A stretch of DNA of 64,000 nt from Hyphomicrobiales bacterium (GTDB lineage Bacteria > Pseudomonadota > Alphaproteobacteria > Rhizobiales > Xanthobacteraceae), in the NCBI GenBank assembly GCA_017305535.1, contig JAFKKN010000002.1, positions 186,001 to 250,000 of the forward strand, in the 5' to 3' direction. The notes under the pieces are model-generated. The model saw only the letters and a program-made list of their open reading frames with translations. It had not been told where the DNA came from and did not search any database. Positions 33,514 through 42,078 of the stretch are shown piece after piece (within the stretch, counting starts at the first letter, position 1; each line of letters begins with the position of its first letter). Made by a program: the position numbers and the translations under genes.

Positions 33514-33741
33514 TCGATTCCCTACGGGTCCTGAAACGGAGTGAAAACAAATGCTTGAGATGCTGTCAATTTCGAAATGCGGTGCGGTGACGCAGTTGCC
33601 ATGGTTGACCCGCCCGGGGGTTGTTCCACACGACGAACAAGGTAGGGTTGTGCCACATTTTCGAGAGAGTCGCGCGCGGCGCCCGGCGCAACTGTCACGC
33701 CCGTGCCGATCGTGCAGGCGAGACCGGAATTCAAGATTGCA

Positions 33742-34800
33742 ATGAAGACGTTTCGCGACCGCGTTATCCGCTCGGGTCTGGGCGCGCTGCATGTCACCGG
33801 CGCGCATCGCCTGTTGCGGCCGATGCTGGCCGGTGTCGGGACGATTTTCATGCTGCACCACGTCCGGCCGCGCCGCGACGTCGCGTTCCAGCCGAACCGG
33901 CATCTGGAAATCACCCCGGAGTTCCTGCGCGCAACGCTGAAGCACGTCCGCGACCTCGGCATCGACATCGTCACCCTCGACGAGATGCAGCGCCGGCTCG
34001 CCGCGCGTGACTTCTCGCGCCGCTTCGCCTGCTTCACCCTCGACGACGGCTATCGCGATAACCGCGATTACGCCGCGCCGGTGATGCGCGAATTCGACGC
34101 GCCCTTTACCGTCTACGTCGCCAGCGATCTCGCCGACGGCATCGGCCGGCTGTGGTGGGTGGCGCTGGAGCGGGTGCTGGCTCGCGCCGACTCCGTCGAC
34201 ATCATCATCGACAAGATCGCGACCCGTCTCGAAACCGAAACGCTGGCAGGCAAGCGCGCGGCATTCGCGATCCTGCACGAATGGTTGCGCCGTCTGCCCG
34301 ACAGCGCCGCCCTTCGTCACGAGGTCGCGTCGCTTTGCCTGCGTTTCGGCGTCGATCAGGACGCCATCAGCCGTGAACTCTGCATGTCATGGGACGAGTT
34401 GAAAGCGTTCGCGGGAGAGCCGCTGCTCACCATAGGCGCGCACACCATCACTCACGACAACCTCGCCAAGCAGAGCGAGGCCTCCGTGCTGCATGAAATC
34501 ACCACCAACCGCGCCGACATCGAGGCTGTGTTGCAGCGGAAGGTCGCGCATCTCGCCTATCCCTACGGCGACAAGGACGCCGCCGGCCCGCGCGAATTCG
34601 CGCTGGCGCGGCGCACCGGCTTCGCCACCGCCGTCACCACCCGGCCCGGCATGGTGTTCGCCGGCAACGCCGCGCATCCGACCGCGCTGCCGCGCATCTC
34701 GCTCAACGGCAACTATCAGGACCAACGCTTCCTGCCCGTGCTGACCTCCGGCGCCGCGACCGCGCTGTGGAACAGATTCCGCCGCGTCGACGTCGCCTGA
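33742..34800 (+). CDS. Polysaccharide deacetylase family protein
   Basis: The 352-residue protein has a NodB-type domain. It has TIFMLHHVRPRR near residue 50, RRFACFTLDDGYRDNRDYAAP with the acidic metal motif (DD, ~residue 104), LTIGAHTITHDNLAKQ with the H(T)xTH metal pair, and VAHLAYPYGDKDAAG. These match carbohydrate esterase family 4, which removes acetyl groups from chitin, peptidoglycan or exopolysaccharide. No signal peptide is clear. It starts at MKTFRDRVIRSG (33742), divergent from the OmpA-like unit. The substrate is not known. Confidence 0.85.
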   Translation: MKTFRDRVIRSGLGALHVTGAHRLLRPMLAGVGTIFMLHHVRPRRDVAFQPNRHLEITPEFLRATLKHVRDLGIDIVTLDEMQRRLAARDFSRRFACFTLDDGYRDNRDYAAPVMREFDAPFTVYVASDLADGIGRLWWVALERVLARADSVDIIIDKIATRLETETLAGKRAAFAILHEWLRRLPDSAALRHEVASLCLRFGVDQDAISRELCMSWDELKAFAGEPLLTIGAHTITHDNLAKQSEASVLHEITTNRADIEAVLQRKVAHLAYPYGDKDAAGPREFALARRTGFATAVTTRPGMVFAGNAAHPTALPRISLNGNYQDQRFLPVLTSGAATALWNRFRRVDVA

Positions 34801-34864
34801 TCCACACTGGCCATTTCCCCCGAGTCGTCCCCGAGAAAGCCGATCCGCCCAGGCCGCGAAAAAA

Positions 34865-34885
34865 AGATGTAGACTATCTACATCT
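34865..34885. promoter_or_regulatory. Perfect 9-3-9 inverted repeat before a small gene
   Basis: AGATGTAGA-CTA-TCTACATCT is a perfect palindrome with a 3-bp centre, directly after a run of A residues and 51 bp before the 75-residue gene at 34936. It looks like a repressor operator or a small hairpin. No known family consensus is matched with confidence. Confidence 0.55.
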
Positions 34886-34935
34886 ATTTGGTTCTGATGA
34901 GAACCGTTCCAATTCCTTCAACACGGATCATCTCC

Positions 34936-35163
34936 ATGAGCGATACCTGGCTACCCTCCCTGAAAACCGACACCCCGCAGGCTGGCTTCGAGCTGGCGGT
35001 GAAACTGTCGCGCGTCGGCGTTAAATACACCCAGCCCTCCGACGCGGTGCGCTCCAGTCTGCGCGGCGCTTACGATCACGATACCGCGCAACTGATCGCA
35101 TCGTCCCACGTCATCGCCGTGCACTTCCAGACGGTCGCCGCCGCCAACAATTATTGGCGGTGA
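34936..35163 (+). CDS. Small conserved-looking protein of unknown function
   Basis: The 75-residue product has an organised composition (TPQAGFELAVKLSRVGVKYT, TAQLIASSHVIAVHFQTVAA) without signal peptide or transmembrane segment. No family was recognised. It starts after a perfect palindrome and stops before a short family-E-like hairpin (35194-35222), giving a self-contained small transcription unit. Whether it is expressed is unproven. Confidence 0.5.
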   Translation: MSDTWLPSLKTDTPQAGFELAVKLSRVGVKYTQPSDAVRSSLRGAYDHDTAQLIASSHVIAVHFQTVAAANNYWR

Positions 35164-35322
35164 ATGTCGCGCGTTGGGGCCATCGCACGAAACCGTCGTC
35201 CCCGCCGTCGTAGGGACGACGCTGGGGCATGATGACAACGTCGTTGATATCCTGCCCGTTCCTCACCTTGACTTGCCTCTCGCGGCGGGGGACTAAATCC
35301 TCCGACATCGATGGGAGGCACC

Positions 35323-36126
35323 ATGTTCAAGGATCTGTTTTCGCTCAAGGGCCGCGTCGCGCTGGTGACCGGCGGATCGCGCGGCATCGGCAAGATGATC
35401 GCCGGCGGGTTTCTCGCCTACGGCGCATCGAAGGTTTACATCACCGCGCGCAAGGCCGGCCCCTGCGAGGAGACGGCGAAGGAACTGACCGCCGCCTATG
35501 ACGGCGAATGCATCGCGCTGCCGATCGACATGTCCACGGTCGAGGGCTGCAACAAGCTCGCCGAGGAATTCATGAAGCGCGAGCCGAAGCTCGACATCCT
35601 CGTCAACAACGCCGGCGCGGCCTGGGGCTCGACCTTCGACGAGTTTCCGGAAGCGGGCTGGGACAAGGTGATGAACCTCAACGTCAAGTCGCTGTTCTTC
35701 CTGACCAAGGCCTTGGCGAAGCCGCTCCGCGCGGCGGCGACCAAAGAAAAGCCCGGCAAGGTCATCAACATCGCCTCCGTCGACGGTCTCTCCGTCAACC
35801 CGATGGAGACTTATTCCTATCAGGCCAGCAAGGCGGCGGTGATCCACCTGACCCGGCGCATGGCGGCGAAACTGATCCAGGACCACATCGCGGTGACGGC
35901 GATCTGCCCCGGCGCATTCGCCTCCGACATGAACCGCGCCGCGCGCGACCAGGCCGACCATATCTCGAAATGGATTCCGGCCAAGCGCATCGGCAACGAT
36001 GAGGACATGGCCGGCCTCGCTATCTTCCTCGCCGCGCGCTCCGGCGACTACATGGTCGGCAACGCCATCGCCGTCGACGGCGGCATCGTCTACGCGAACC
36101 TGAGCGTGCCGGTATCGGGAGAGTGA
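35323..36126 (+). CDS. Short-chain dehydrogenase/reductase (3-oxoacyl-ACP reductase-like)
   Basis: The 267-residue protein has the classical SDR features. The N-terminal coenzyme loop is VTGGSRGIGKMIAGGFL (TGxxxGxG, residues ~15-31), with LVNNAGAAWGS in the middle, the catalytic Ser in VINIASVDGLS, and the YQASKAA motif with Tyr and Lys. The C-terminal AICPGAFASDMN and YMVGNAIAVDGGI follow. Such reductases use NADPH. The substrate is unknown, but RhlG-like reductases for 3-oxoacyl groups have this pattern. ATG at 35323 gives the normal start. Confidence 0.87.
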   Translation: MFKDLFSLKGRVALVTGGSRGIGKMIAGGFLAYGASKVYITARKAGPCEETAKELTAAYDGECIALPIDMSTVEGCNKLAEEFMKREPKLDILVNNAGAAWGSTFDEFPEAGWDKVMNLNVKSLFFLTKALAKPLRAAATKEKPGKVINIASVDGLSVNPMETYSYQASKAAVIHLTRRMAAKLIQDHIAVTAICPGAFASDMNRAARDQADHISKWIPAKRIGNDEDMAGLAIFLAARSGDYMVGNAIAVDGGIVYANLSVPVSGE

Positions 36127-36268
36127 GGCGGGGATCACCGTCGCAGGAGCCCCTCACCCGCCTTCGCCGCGCGAAGGCGGGCCGGCCGCGAAGTTAGCCG
36201 AGAGGGACCATTGACCGGCTCCACTTTGAGGCCATACTCCCGGAGTGTTCAATCGGGGGTTATGATTC

Positions 36269-36553
36269 ATGGAACAGATTCTGATTAACCTCGTCGCCGG
36301 TGCGTTGGGCGGAAATGCTGCCGGCAAATCTTCGCCAACGTTCGATCTCGGAACGCTCGGCAATACGATCGCCGGCCTGGTTGGCGGCGGTGTCCTCGGG
36401 CAGCTCATCACACTCGTCTGGCCCGCCGTTTCGGCCTCGCTGCAAGGCGGCAACTTCGATGTCGGATCGATCATCACGCAAGTGATCGGCGGCGGCGCCG
36501 GCGGCGCCGTGCTGACCGCAATCGTCGGCGCGATCAAGAACAAGGCGTCTTAG
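36269..36553 (+). CDS. Small glycine-rich hydrophobic protein of unknown function
   Basis: The 94-residue product is hydrophobic and glycine-rich, with two segments that could cross or insert into a membrane (LGNTIAGLVGGGVLGQLITLVWP and ITQVIGGGAGGAVLTAIVGAI), each with GxxxG-like spacing, and a basic end (IKNKAS). A GGGGG precedes the ATG by 9 nt. No family was recognised. A well-spread rhizobial palindrome follows immediately after the stop. Confidence 0.55.
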   Translation: MEQILINLVAGALGGNAAGKSSPTFDLGTLGNTIAGLVGGGVLGQLITLVWPAVSASLQGGNFDVGSIITQVIGGGAGGAVLTAIVGAIKNKAS

Positions 36554-36665
36554 GGCATGATGCCGAAAACTGCGAAGCAGTTTTCGGATGACACCATGTT
36601 CTAAATAATTGGAGCGATCACGTTCATCATTTTGGATCGATTCGATCCAAAATCGTCGTGATCTA
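36554..36665. repeat. Palindromic repeat, family F
   Basis: The sequence contains the hairpin CCGAAAACTGCGAAGCAGTTTTCGG and a second dyad GGATCGATTCGATCC, with GATGACACCATGTTCTAAAT between. The same type of element is widespread in Rhizobiales intergenic regions as I recall. Only this copy is in the window. It begins one base after the stop of the glycine-rich gene. Confidence 0.7.
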
Positions 36666-36706
36666 GACGATACACGACGAGCGAAGCCACGCATCGACGT
36701 CGGGAA

Positions 36707-37900
36707 TCAATATGTCTCGACGTGATAGCGGCCGTTGTCGCGCATGTCCGTCTTGAGCGTCGCCCAATTGAGCGACGCGCCACGGCAAACGTCGGCGAAG
36801 GCTTCATCGACGCCGGTTTCCATGCCCTTGAGCCCGCAGATGTAGACATGCGTGCCGGCATTGCCGAGCAGCGTCGCGACCTGCGCGGCTTCCGCGCGGA
36901 TGCGATCCTGCACGTAGACGCGGGGCTCGTTCGGCACGCGCGAATAGCAGAAGAACTTGCCGAGCAGTTTCTCGGGCACCTTCTGCAACGGACCGAAATA
37001 CGGCAATTCCTCCGGCCGCCGCGCGCCGAAGAACAGCAGCAATCGTCCGGCCGCGTCCGGCATGGCGCGACGACGACGCTCGGTGAAACCACGGAACGGC
37101 GCCGAGCCGGTGCCGGTGCAAATCATGATGATGTTCGCCGTCGGATCGTTCGGATGCAGGAACGTCGCACCGAACGGCCCGGTCACTTCCACCTTCGCCC
37201 CGCGCGGCAGGTCGCACAGATAGTTCGAGCAGACGCCCTGCGGCTCGCGCTTCACCGTCAATGCGAGGTTGTTGGTGTTGGGCCGCTCGCCGTCGCGCGA
37301 ACTCGCCACCGAATAGAGCCGCACCAGATGCGGCTTGCCCTCGGCGTCCGTGCCCGGCGCGACGATGCCGATGCTCTGGCCTTCCAGCACCGGAAACGGC
37401 TGGTCGCCGAAATCAAGAATAATGTGACGCACGTCGGAATCGGCGTCGGCATGGGTGAGGCGGAAATTGCCGGTCACCGTCGCCGTCGCCGGCTTGCCGC
37501 GATTGTAGAGATTGACCGTCGGCTTGCTCGCCGAATGCGGCGCGACAGCCTTGCCGCCAAGACCTTTGCGCGCTTCCTCGAGCAGGGCGCCGATCTCGTC
37601 CTCAAGCGCTTCCACAGTGCCGCTGGCATCCTCGCTCGCGATCTCCTCCTGCGCCGGCAGGTCGCTCCACGAGAACTGATCCTCCAGCGAATAGGGGCTC
37701 GCAACCACGCGCCAGTTATCGATGGCGCCGGTCGGGCACGGCGAGATGCAGTCCATGCAGTAATTGCAGATATCGACGTTCACCACGTAGTTGTTGTCGT
37801 CATGGGTGATGGCGTCGATCGGACAGGTTTCCTCGCAGGTGTTGCACCGGATGCAGATCTCCGGATCGATCAGGTGCTGCTTTTTGAGGGGAGCGTTCAT
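36707..37900 (-). CDS. boxA: Benzoyl-CoA oxygenase reductase component BoxA
   Basis: BoxA passes electrons from NADPH to the di-iron epoxidase BoxB in the aerobic benzoyl-CoA pathway. The 397-residue protein has two 4Fe-4S ferredoxin motifs at the N-terminus (Cys16, 19, 22, 26 and Cys45, 48, 51, 55, with CxxCxxCxxxCP spacing). Beyond residue ~135 it has a flavodoxin-NADP reductase domain with [11 protein letters not shown] (flavin), GVCSNYLCD and [14 protein letters not shown] (nucleotide), and ends YHVETY. The ATG at 37900 is fixed by [16 protein letters not shown]. It follows boxB after a repeat-filled gap. Confidence 0.95.
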   Translation of the reverse strand: MNAPLKKQHLIDPEICIRCNTCEETCPIDAITHDDNNYVVNVDICNYCMDCISPCPTGAIDNWRVVASPYSLEDQFSWSDLPAQEEIASEDASGTVEALEDEIGALLEEARKGLGGKAVAPHSASKPTVNLYNRGKPATATVTGNFRLTHADADSDVRHIILDFGDQPFPVLEGQSIGIVAPGTDAEGKPHLVRLYSVASSRDGERPNTNNLALTVKREPQGVCSNYLCDLPRGAKVEVTGPFGATFLHPNDPTANIIMICTGTGSAPFRGFTERRRRAMPDAAGRLLLFFGARRPEELPYFGPLQKVPEKLLGKFFCYSRVPNEPRVYVQDRIRAEAAQVATLLGNAGTHVYICGLKGMETGVDEAFADVCRGASLNWATLKTDMRDNGRYHVETY

Positions 37901-37913
37901 GATGGGATGTCCT

Positions 37914-38049
37914 GCTCCCTCTCCCCGCCTGCGGGGAGAGGGTCGGGGTGAGGGGCAGACGCCGAACGAGAAACGCCTCGTCCTGCCGCGAAGCCCCCTC
38001 ACCCGGATTGCTTCGCAATCCGACCTCTCCCCGCACGCGGGGAGAGGTG
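37914..38049. repeat. Palindromic repeat, family D (copy 2), between boxB and boxA
   Basis: It contains CTCCCCGCCTGCGGGGAGAG and CTCCCCGCACGCGGGGAGAG near its two ends with GGGGTGAGGGGC and CCCCTCACCCGG inner arms, like the copy at 27716-27852. It could stabilise the boxB message relative to boxA. Confidence 0.83.
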
Positions 38050-38059
38050 GTAACAACTG

Positions 38060-39505
38060 CTACGCCGCGATCTTCACATATTCGAAATCGCCGGGCTTGT
38101 TGTCGATGCCGACTTTCGGCGCGGCGATCCAGTTCGCGAACTGGCCGGGCTCGCTCACCGGGGTCATCAATGACTCGATGAAGTCGCCGTCCGCCTTCGA
38201 GGGCAGATAGTCGTCGCGCACCTTGGCCCATTCGGCATCGCCGAGCAGCACGCCCTTCGGCGTCGCGTTGATGCCCTTGAACTCGCCGATGTCGCGATGG
38301 AACGCGGTGTGCGGCAATTCCAGCCGGAAGTTGACGCCCGTCTTCTCGATGATCTTGTTCCAGCGCTCGACGCCCTTGGCGCAATCCTGCGTGTAGTCGT
38401 CGCGCAGCCGCATGTTGAGCGCGGTGAGCGCCGGCTCGTCCACCATGACGATCTTGCCGTCGACCAGCTTCGCCACCGGATAGACATCGTTGGTGAGGCG
38501 ATGATCGTCGTCGATCTTGGTTTCCTGGAAGCGGCCCTTCAGCCCCGCATTGTAGAAGTTCGCGGCGTTGGTGGAGACTTCGGAGCCGAACAGGTCGAGC
38601 GACAGCGAGTAGTGCAGGTTCATCTTCTTCTGGATGGTCGGCAGATCGATGACGCCGAGCGCGCGCACCTTCTCGATTTCGTTCGGGTCCTCGATGCCGG
38701 CCGCCTTCATCGCCTCGCAGGTCCGCTGCAATACGCGGCCGACGCCGGTTTCGCCGACGAACATGTGGTGCGCCTCCTCCGTCAGCATGAAGCGGCAGGT
38801 GCGCGACAGCGGATCGAAGCCCGACTGCGCCAGCGACTCAAGTTGCATCTTGCCGTCGCGATCGGTGAAGAAGGTGAACATGAAGAACGACAGCCAGTCC
38901 GGCGTCGCCTCATTGAACGCGCCCAACATGCGCGGCGCGTCCTCGTCGCCGGAGCGGCGACGCAGCAGATCGTCGGCTTCCTCGCGGCCATCGCGGCCGA
39001 AATATTTTTGCAGCAGGTAGACCATCGCCCACAGGTGGCGGCCTTCCTCCACGTTGACCTGAAAGAGGTTGCGCATGTCGTAGAGCGACGGCGCTGTCTT
39101 GCCGAGATGGCGCTGTTGTTCCACCGACGCGGGCTCGGTGTCGCCCTGAATCACCACGAGGCGGCGCAGCATGGCGCGATATTCGCCCGGCACTTCCTGC
39201 CACGCGGCGACGCCCTTGTGCTCGCCGAAATTCACCTTGCGCTCGGTATCCTGCGGCGCCAGCAACACACCCCAGCGATAGTCCGGCATCTTGACGTAAT
39301 CGAACTTGGCCCAGCCTTTTGGGTCGACGCTGACCGCCGTGCGCAAATAGACCAGCGATTCCTGGAAGCCCTCCGGCCCCATGTCGTTCCACCAGTCGAG
39401 ATAGCCGGGATGCCAGCCCTCCAGGGCTTTCAGCACCTGACGGTCGGAGGCGAGATCGACGTTGTTCGGAATCTTTGTGGTGTAGTCGACGTTCATGATG
39501 TTCAT
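38060..39505 (-). CDS. boxB: Benzoyl-CoA 2,3-epoxidase BoxB
   Basis: BoxB is the di-iron oxygenase that converts benzoyl-CoA to the 2,3-epoxide. The 481-residue protein shows its conserved blocks. These are NVEEGRHLWAMVYLLQKYFG and LTEEAHHMFVGETGVGRVL, with the carboxylate and His ligands (E and EAHH), plus GMERW-like KGVERWNKIIEKTGVNFRLEL. The ATG at 39505 has GGGAG 6 nt upstream. It follows boxC after a gap with two repeats and precedes boxA, matching the usual box order. Confidence 0.96.
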   Translation of the reverse strand: MNIMNVDYTTKIPNNVDLASDRQVLKALEGWHPGYLDWWNDMGPEGFQESLVYLRTAVSVDPKGWAKFDYVKMPDYRWGVLLAPQDTERKVNFGEHKGVAAWQEVPGEYRAMLRRLVVIQGDTEPASVEQQRHLGKTAPSLYDMRNLFQVNVEEGRHLWAMVYLLQKYFGRDGREEADDLLRRRSGDEDAPRMLGAFNEATPDWLSFFMFTFFTDRDGKMQLESLAQSGFDPLSRTCRFMLTEEAHHMFVGETGVGRVLQRTCEAMKAAGIEDPNEIEKVRALGVIDLPTIQKKMNLHYSLSLDLFGSEVSTNAANFYNAGLKGRFQETKIDDDHRLTNDVYPVAKLVDGKIVMVDEPALTALNMRLRDDYTQDCAKGVERWNKIIEKTGVNFRLELPHTAFHRDIGEFKGINATPKGVLLGDAEWAKVRDDYLPSKADGDFIESLMTPVSEPGQFANWIAAPKVGIDNKPGDFEYVKIAA

Positions 39506-39531
39506 GGCGTACTCCCTGTATCTCGCTAACC

Positions 39532-39618
39532 CGTCATCGCGAGAAGCGATAGCTCCGAAGCGATCCAGTCCTTGCTTTGTGATTCACTGGATTGCTTCGC
39601 TTCGCTCGCAATGACGAC
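39532..39618. repeat. Palindromic repeat, family C (copy 2)
   Basis: It begins CGTCATCGCGAGAAGCGA and ends GCTCGCAATGACGACG, with GCGATCCAG and CTGGATTGCTTCGC arms, as in the copy at 18394-18479. It lies between boxC and boxB next to a family B copy. Confidence 0.78.
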
Positions 39619-39641
39619 GACTTAAATCTCGCACCTCGATC

Positions 39642-39751
39642 CGTCACCCTGAGGTGCGCGGCGTTCTTTACGCCGCGCCTCGAAGGGCTACGGCCACTGT
39701 TCGTTTCACCATCCTTCGAGGCTCGCTGACGCTCGCACCTCAGGATGACGG
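39642..39751. repeat. Palindromic repeat, family B (copy 4)
   Basis: It starts CGTCACCCTGAGGTGC and ends GCACCTCAGGATGACGG with GCCTCGAAGG and CCTTCGAGGCTCGCTG arms. It directly follows the family C copy and ends 7 bp after the boxC stop on the minus strand side, so boxC-boxB mRNA would contain both hairpins. Confidence 0.83.
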
Positions 39752-39757
39752 CTCCCC

Positions 39758-41446
39758 TTAAACCCGCGTCATATCGAACTGCGCCTTCACGCCGGTCCCG
39801 TAACGGCGCAGCGCGCCGTTTTCGCCGACCGCGTTGGGGCGCTGGAAGATCCAGTTCTGCCACGCGGTGAGCCGCGCGAAGATTTTCGATTCCATTGTCT
39901 CCGGCCCGACGAAGCGCAGGTTGGCTTCCATGCCGGTGAGCGAATCCGGCGAGAAGCTGGTGCGCTCCTCCATGAACACGCGCACCTCGTCGTTCCAATC
40001 GATATCGTCGAGCGCGAAGGTGACAAGGCCCAATTCCTCGGCGGTCTCGGCATCGAGCGCCTCGCCGATCTTCGCCTGCGCCGCATCGACATCGGACGGA
40101 TCGGCCTGAAAGCGCGATTGCAGCCGCGTCAGGCCGTGGCTCATCGGATAGGGCCCGAAGTTCATGGCGTTGAGCACGATCGCCGGCGGCGCGCGGTTGT
40201 CGCCGTCGCGCTGGCCGACCAGCATGTAGGAGCGATCCGCCGCGAACACGAGTTCGGCGAGCGTACCGACAAAGCAGGAGCCCGGCTCCACCAGCGTCAC
40301 CAGCGTCCGCGAGGTGACGTCGATGCGCTTCAAGACGCGCTTCCAGTAGTGGCGGATTTCGTTGACCAGCCAATGCGATTTATTCTTCTCGAGGAAGTCG
40401 TCATAGGCCAGCACGTTGGCGCTATCGCCATGCGACTTGAACACCAGCATCGCGACTTCGAGTTCGTTGATGCGCAGATGCAGGATGGCGTCGTCGAGTT
40501 CGCGCGCGACCTGCAACGACCAGAAGGCATCGCCTTGCGCGAGAAGCCCGGCGACATCGGCGGGCGGCGCTCCTTCCGGCGCCTTGATGGTGATGGTGGC
40601 GATGCGTTGCGCGCGATCGATCTCGACATCGACGAAGTCATAATGCAGTCCGTTGTCGTCGATCTTGCGATGAAGCGGTGTCAGCGCGATGCCCTTGCCG
40701 TCGCCCTTACGCGACGACGTCGCCGCTAATGCCTTGGCGCGCTCGGCGAGCTTCGCTTCGAGCTTGCTGTTCGGTGCGATCTCGTCGACCAGCCGCCACT
40801 GCACCGCGCGCTTGCCCTTGATGCCTTCCTCGATGGTGCAGAAGTAATCGGCGTGATCGCGCCGCACCTTGCGCTTGTCGACCACGCGCGTCAGCCCGCC
40901 GGTGCCCGGCAGCACCGCGAGCAGCGGCACTTCCGGCAGCGCCACCGCCGCCGCGCCATCATCCGCCATGATGATGTGATCGGTGGCGAGCGCCAGTTCA
41001 TAACCGCCGCCGGCCGCCGTGCCGTTGACGACGCAGATGAACTTCTGGCCGGAATTCTCACTGGAGTCTTCCAAGCCGTTGCGCGTCTCGTTGGTGAACT
41101 TGCAGAAGTTGACCTTGTGCGCGTGGGTCGAGCCCGCCAGCATGCGGATGTTGGCGCCGGCGCAGAACACGCGGTTCTTGCCCGAGCGCATCACCACCAC
41201 CTTCACCTCGGGATGCTCGAACCGCAGCCGCTGCACCGCGTCCGCGAGTTCGATATCGACGCCAAGGTCATATGAGTTGAGCTTCAGCTGATAGCCTTCG
41301 AACAGGCCGCCGTTCTCGTCGACGTCCATGGTCAGGGTCGCGACATCACCCGCGGCGTCGATCTTCCAGTGCCGATAGCGGCTGGGGTCAGTCTGGAAAT
41401 CAATCTGCTTGGCGCCGTTGGCGAGCACCCGATCTTCACCGGCCAT
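39758..41446 (-). CDS. boxC: 2,3-Epoxybenzoyl-CoA dihydrolase BoxC
   Basis: BoxC opens the epoxide ring without oxygen and releases formate and dehydroadipyl-CoA semialdehyde. The 562-residue protein belongs to the crotonase superfamily with two enoyl-CoA-hydratase-like regions. The first has RSGKNRVFCAGANIRMLAGST and NGTAAGGGYELALATDHI (oxyanion-hole glycines, ~residue 150), and the second is ~residues 270-480. The C-terminal FQRPNAVGENGALRRYG is characteristic of BoxC. Upstream of the start is a TGCA-containing region that may be a regulator site. Confidence 0.96.
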   Translation of the reverse strand: MAGEDRVLANGAKQIDFQTDPSRYRHWKIDAAGDVATLTMDVDENGGLFEGYQLKLNSYDLGVDIELADAVQRLRFEHPEVKVVVMRSGKNRVFCAGANIRMLAGSTHAHKVNFCKFTNETRNGLEDSSENSGQKFICVVNGTAAGGGYELALATDHIIMADDGAAAVALPEVPLLAVLPGTGGLTRVVDKRKVRRDHADYFCTIEEGIKGKRAVQWRLVDEIAPNSKLEAKLAERAKALAATSSRKGDGKGIALTPLHRKIDDNGLHYDFVDVEIDRAQRIATITIKAPEGAPPADVAGLLAQGDAFWSLQVARELDDAILHLRINELEVAMLVFKSHGDSANVLAYDDFLEKNKSHWLVNEIRHYWKRVLKRIDVTSRTLVTLVEPGSCFVGTLAELVFAADRSYMLVGQRDGDNRAPPAIVLNAMNFGPYPMSHGLTRLQSRFQADPSDVDAAQAKIGEALDAETAEELGLVTFALDDIDWNDEVRVFMEERTSFSPDSLTGMEANLRFVGPETMESKIFARLTAWQNWIFQRPNAVGENGALRRYGTGVKAQFDMTRV

Positions 41447-41480
41447 GGGACCACCCTGTCTGCTATCGGTTATCGTTAAT

Positions 41481-41530
41481 ATGCATCATAATGCATGTAC
41501 CCAAACCTGTCGAGTCCGAAAACATGCATT
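41481..41530. promoter_or_regulatory. Candidate BoxR operator region before boxC (three ATGCAT palindromes)
   Basis: ATGCAT occurs at 41481, 41491 and 41524. The first pair forms ATGCATCATAATGC, which matches 12 of 14 bases with ATGCAGCATAATTC before the ABC-transporter operon (51123-51136). BzdR/BoxR regulators in Azoarcus bind TGCA-containing sequences. The assignment of these sites to the BoxR of this window is inference. Confidence 0.55.
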
Positions 41531-41535
41531 TTCTT

Positions 41536-42018
41536 TCATGTCGAGGCAAAAATCGCCAGCATGGCCGCCTGCCTTGCTCCCGCCGGAGATCCGCCACGGG
41601 ATCGCCGCAGGAATCCCGACACCCCCGCGGCATCGAAACGGGCGGCGAAACTGTCCACCTCCCCGGCCGGTCCCCGCGCCTGCAATTCGTCGAGCAATGC
41701 CGCCGCCTCGGCATCGAGGCGCGCCGCCGCAGCGGCCCGCTGCATTCTCGATTTAAGATTGGCATTGGCGATCTGAATGCAGGCGCGCAGCAGAATGCGA
41801 TCGCGCCCGCTTTGCGGCGCCGCCATCCACACTGCCTCGAGAATTTCGTGGCACTCCCAGAAGAAGCCGGCATCGTTGAGTGCAAGCCCATGACGCAACG
41901 CTGGATGATCCGCCGGCACGAAGCCTTCGAAGCGTTGCGGCACGCGCGCCTTCACCGGCGCAAGCCGCGCGTGATCCGCCTCGCTCGTTTCGCCCGGCAC
42001 ATGCGCCCATCGCGGCAT
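41536..42018 (-). CDS. DUF309 family protein in the benzoate cluster
   Basis: The 160-residue product is mainly helical with the DUF309 signature HGLALNDAGFFWECHEILEAVWM (residues ~43-65, carrying the conserved W-E-H-E pattern), followed by a run of Ala-rich helices. Members are cytoplasmic with no known reaction. The ATG at 42018 (MPRWAHVPGE) is chosen over a GTG at 42060 because the longer leader is unlike the family. Located between boxC and the alpha/beta hydrolase on the same strand. The box promoter region lies after its stop, so it is probably the last gene of the ligase unit. Confidence 0.72.
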   Translation of the reverse strand: MPRWAHVPGETSEADHARLAPVKARVPQRFEGFVPADHPALRHGLALNDAGFFWECHEILEAVWMAAPQSGRDRILLRACIQIANANLKSRMQRAAAAARLDAEAAALLDELQARGPAGEVDSFAARFDAAGVSGFLRRSRGGSPAGARQAAMLAIFAST

Positions 42019-42078
42019 CGGAAACGATTCAGCCGACGACACGATTACGCACACCGACAATCACGTCGCGCGCATGCG

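Noticed and set aside
35194-35222. Third full copy of repeat family E
   Set aside because: Only a short hairpin (CGTCGTCCCCGCC...GGGACGACG) of about 29 bp is present, without the inner segments shared by the two full copies. It may be a remnant, so it was not listed as a copy.
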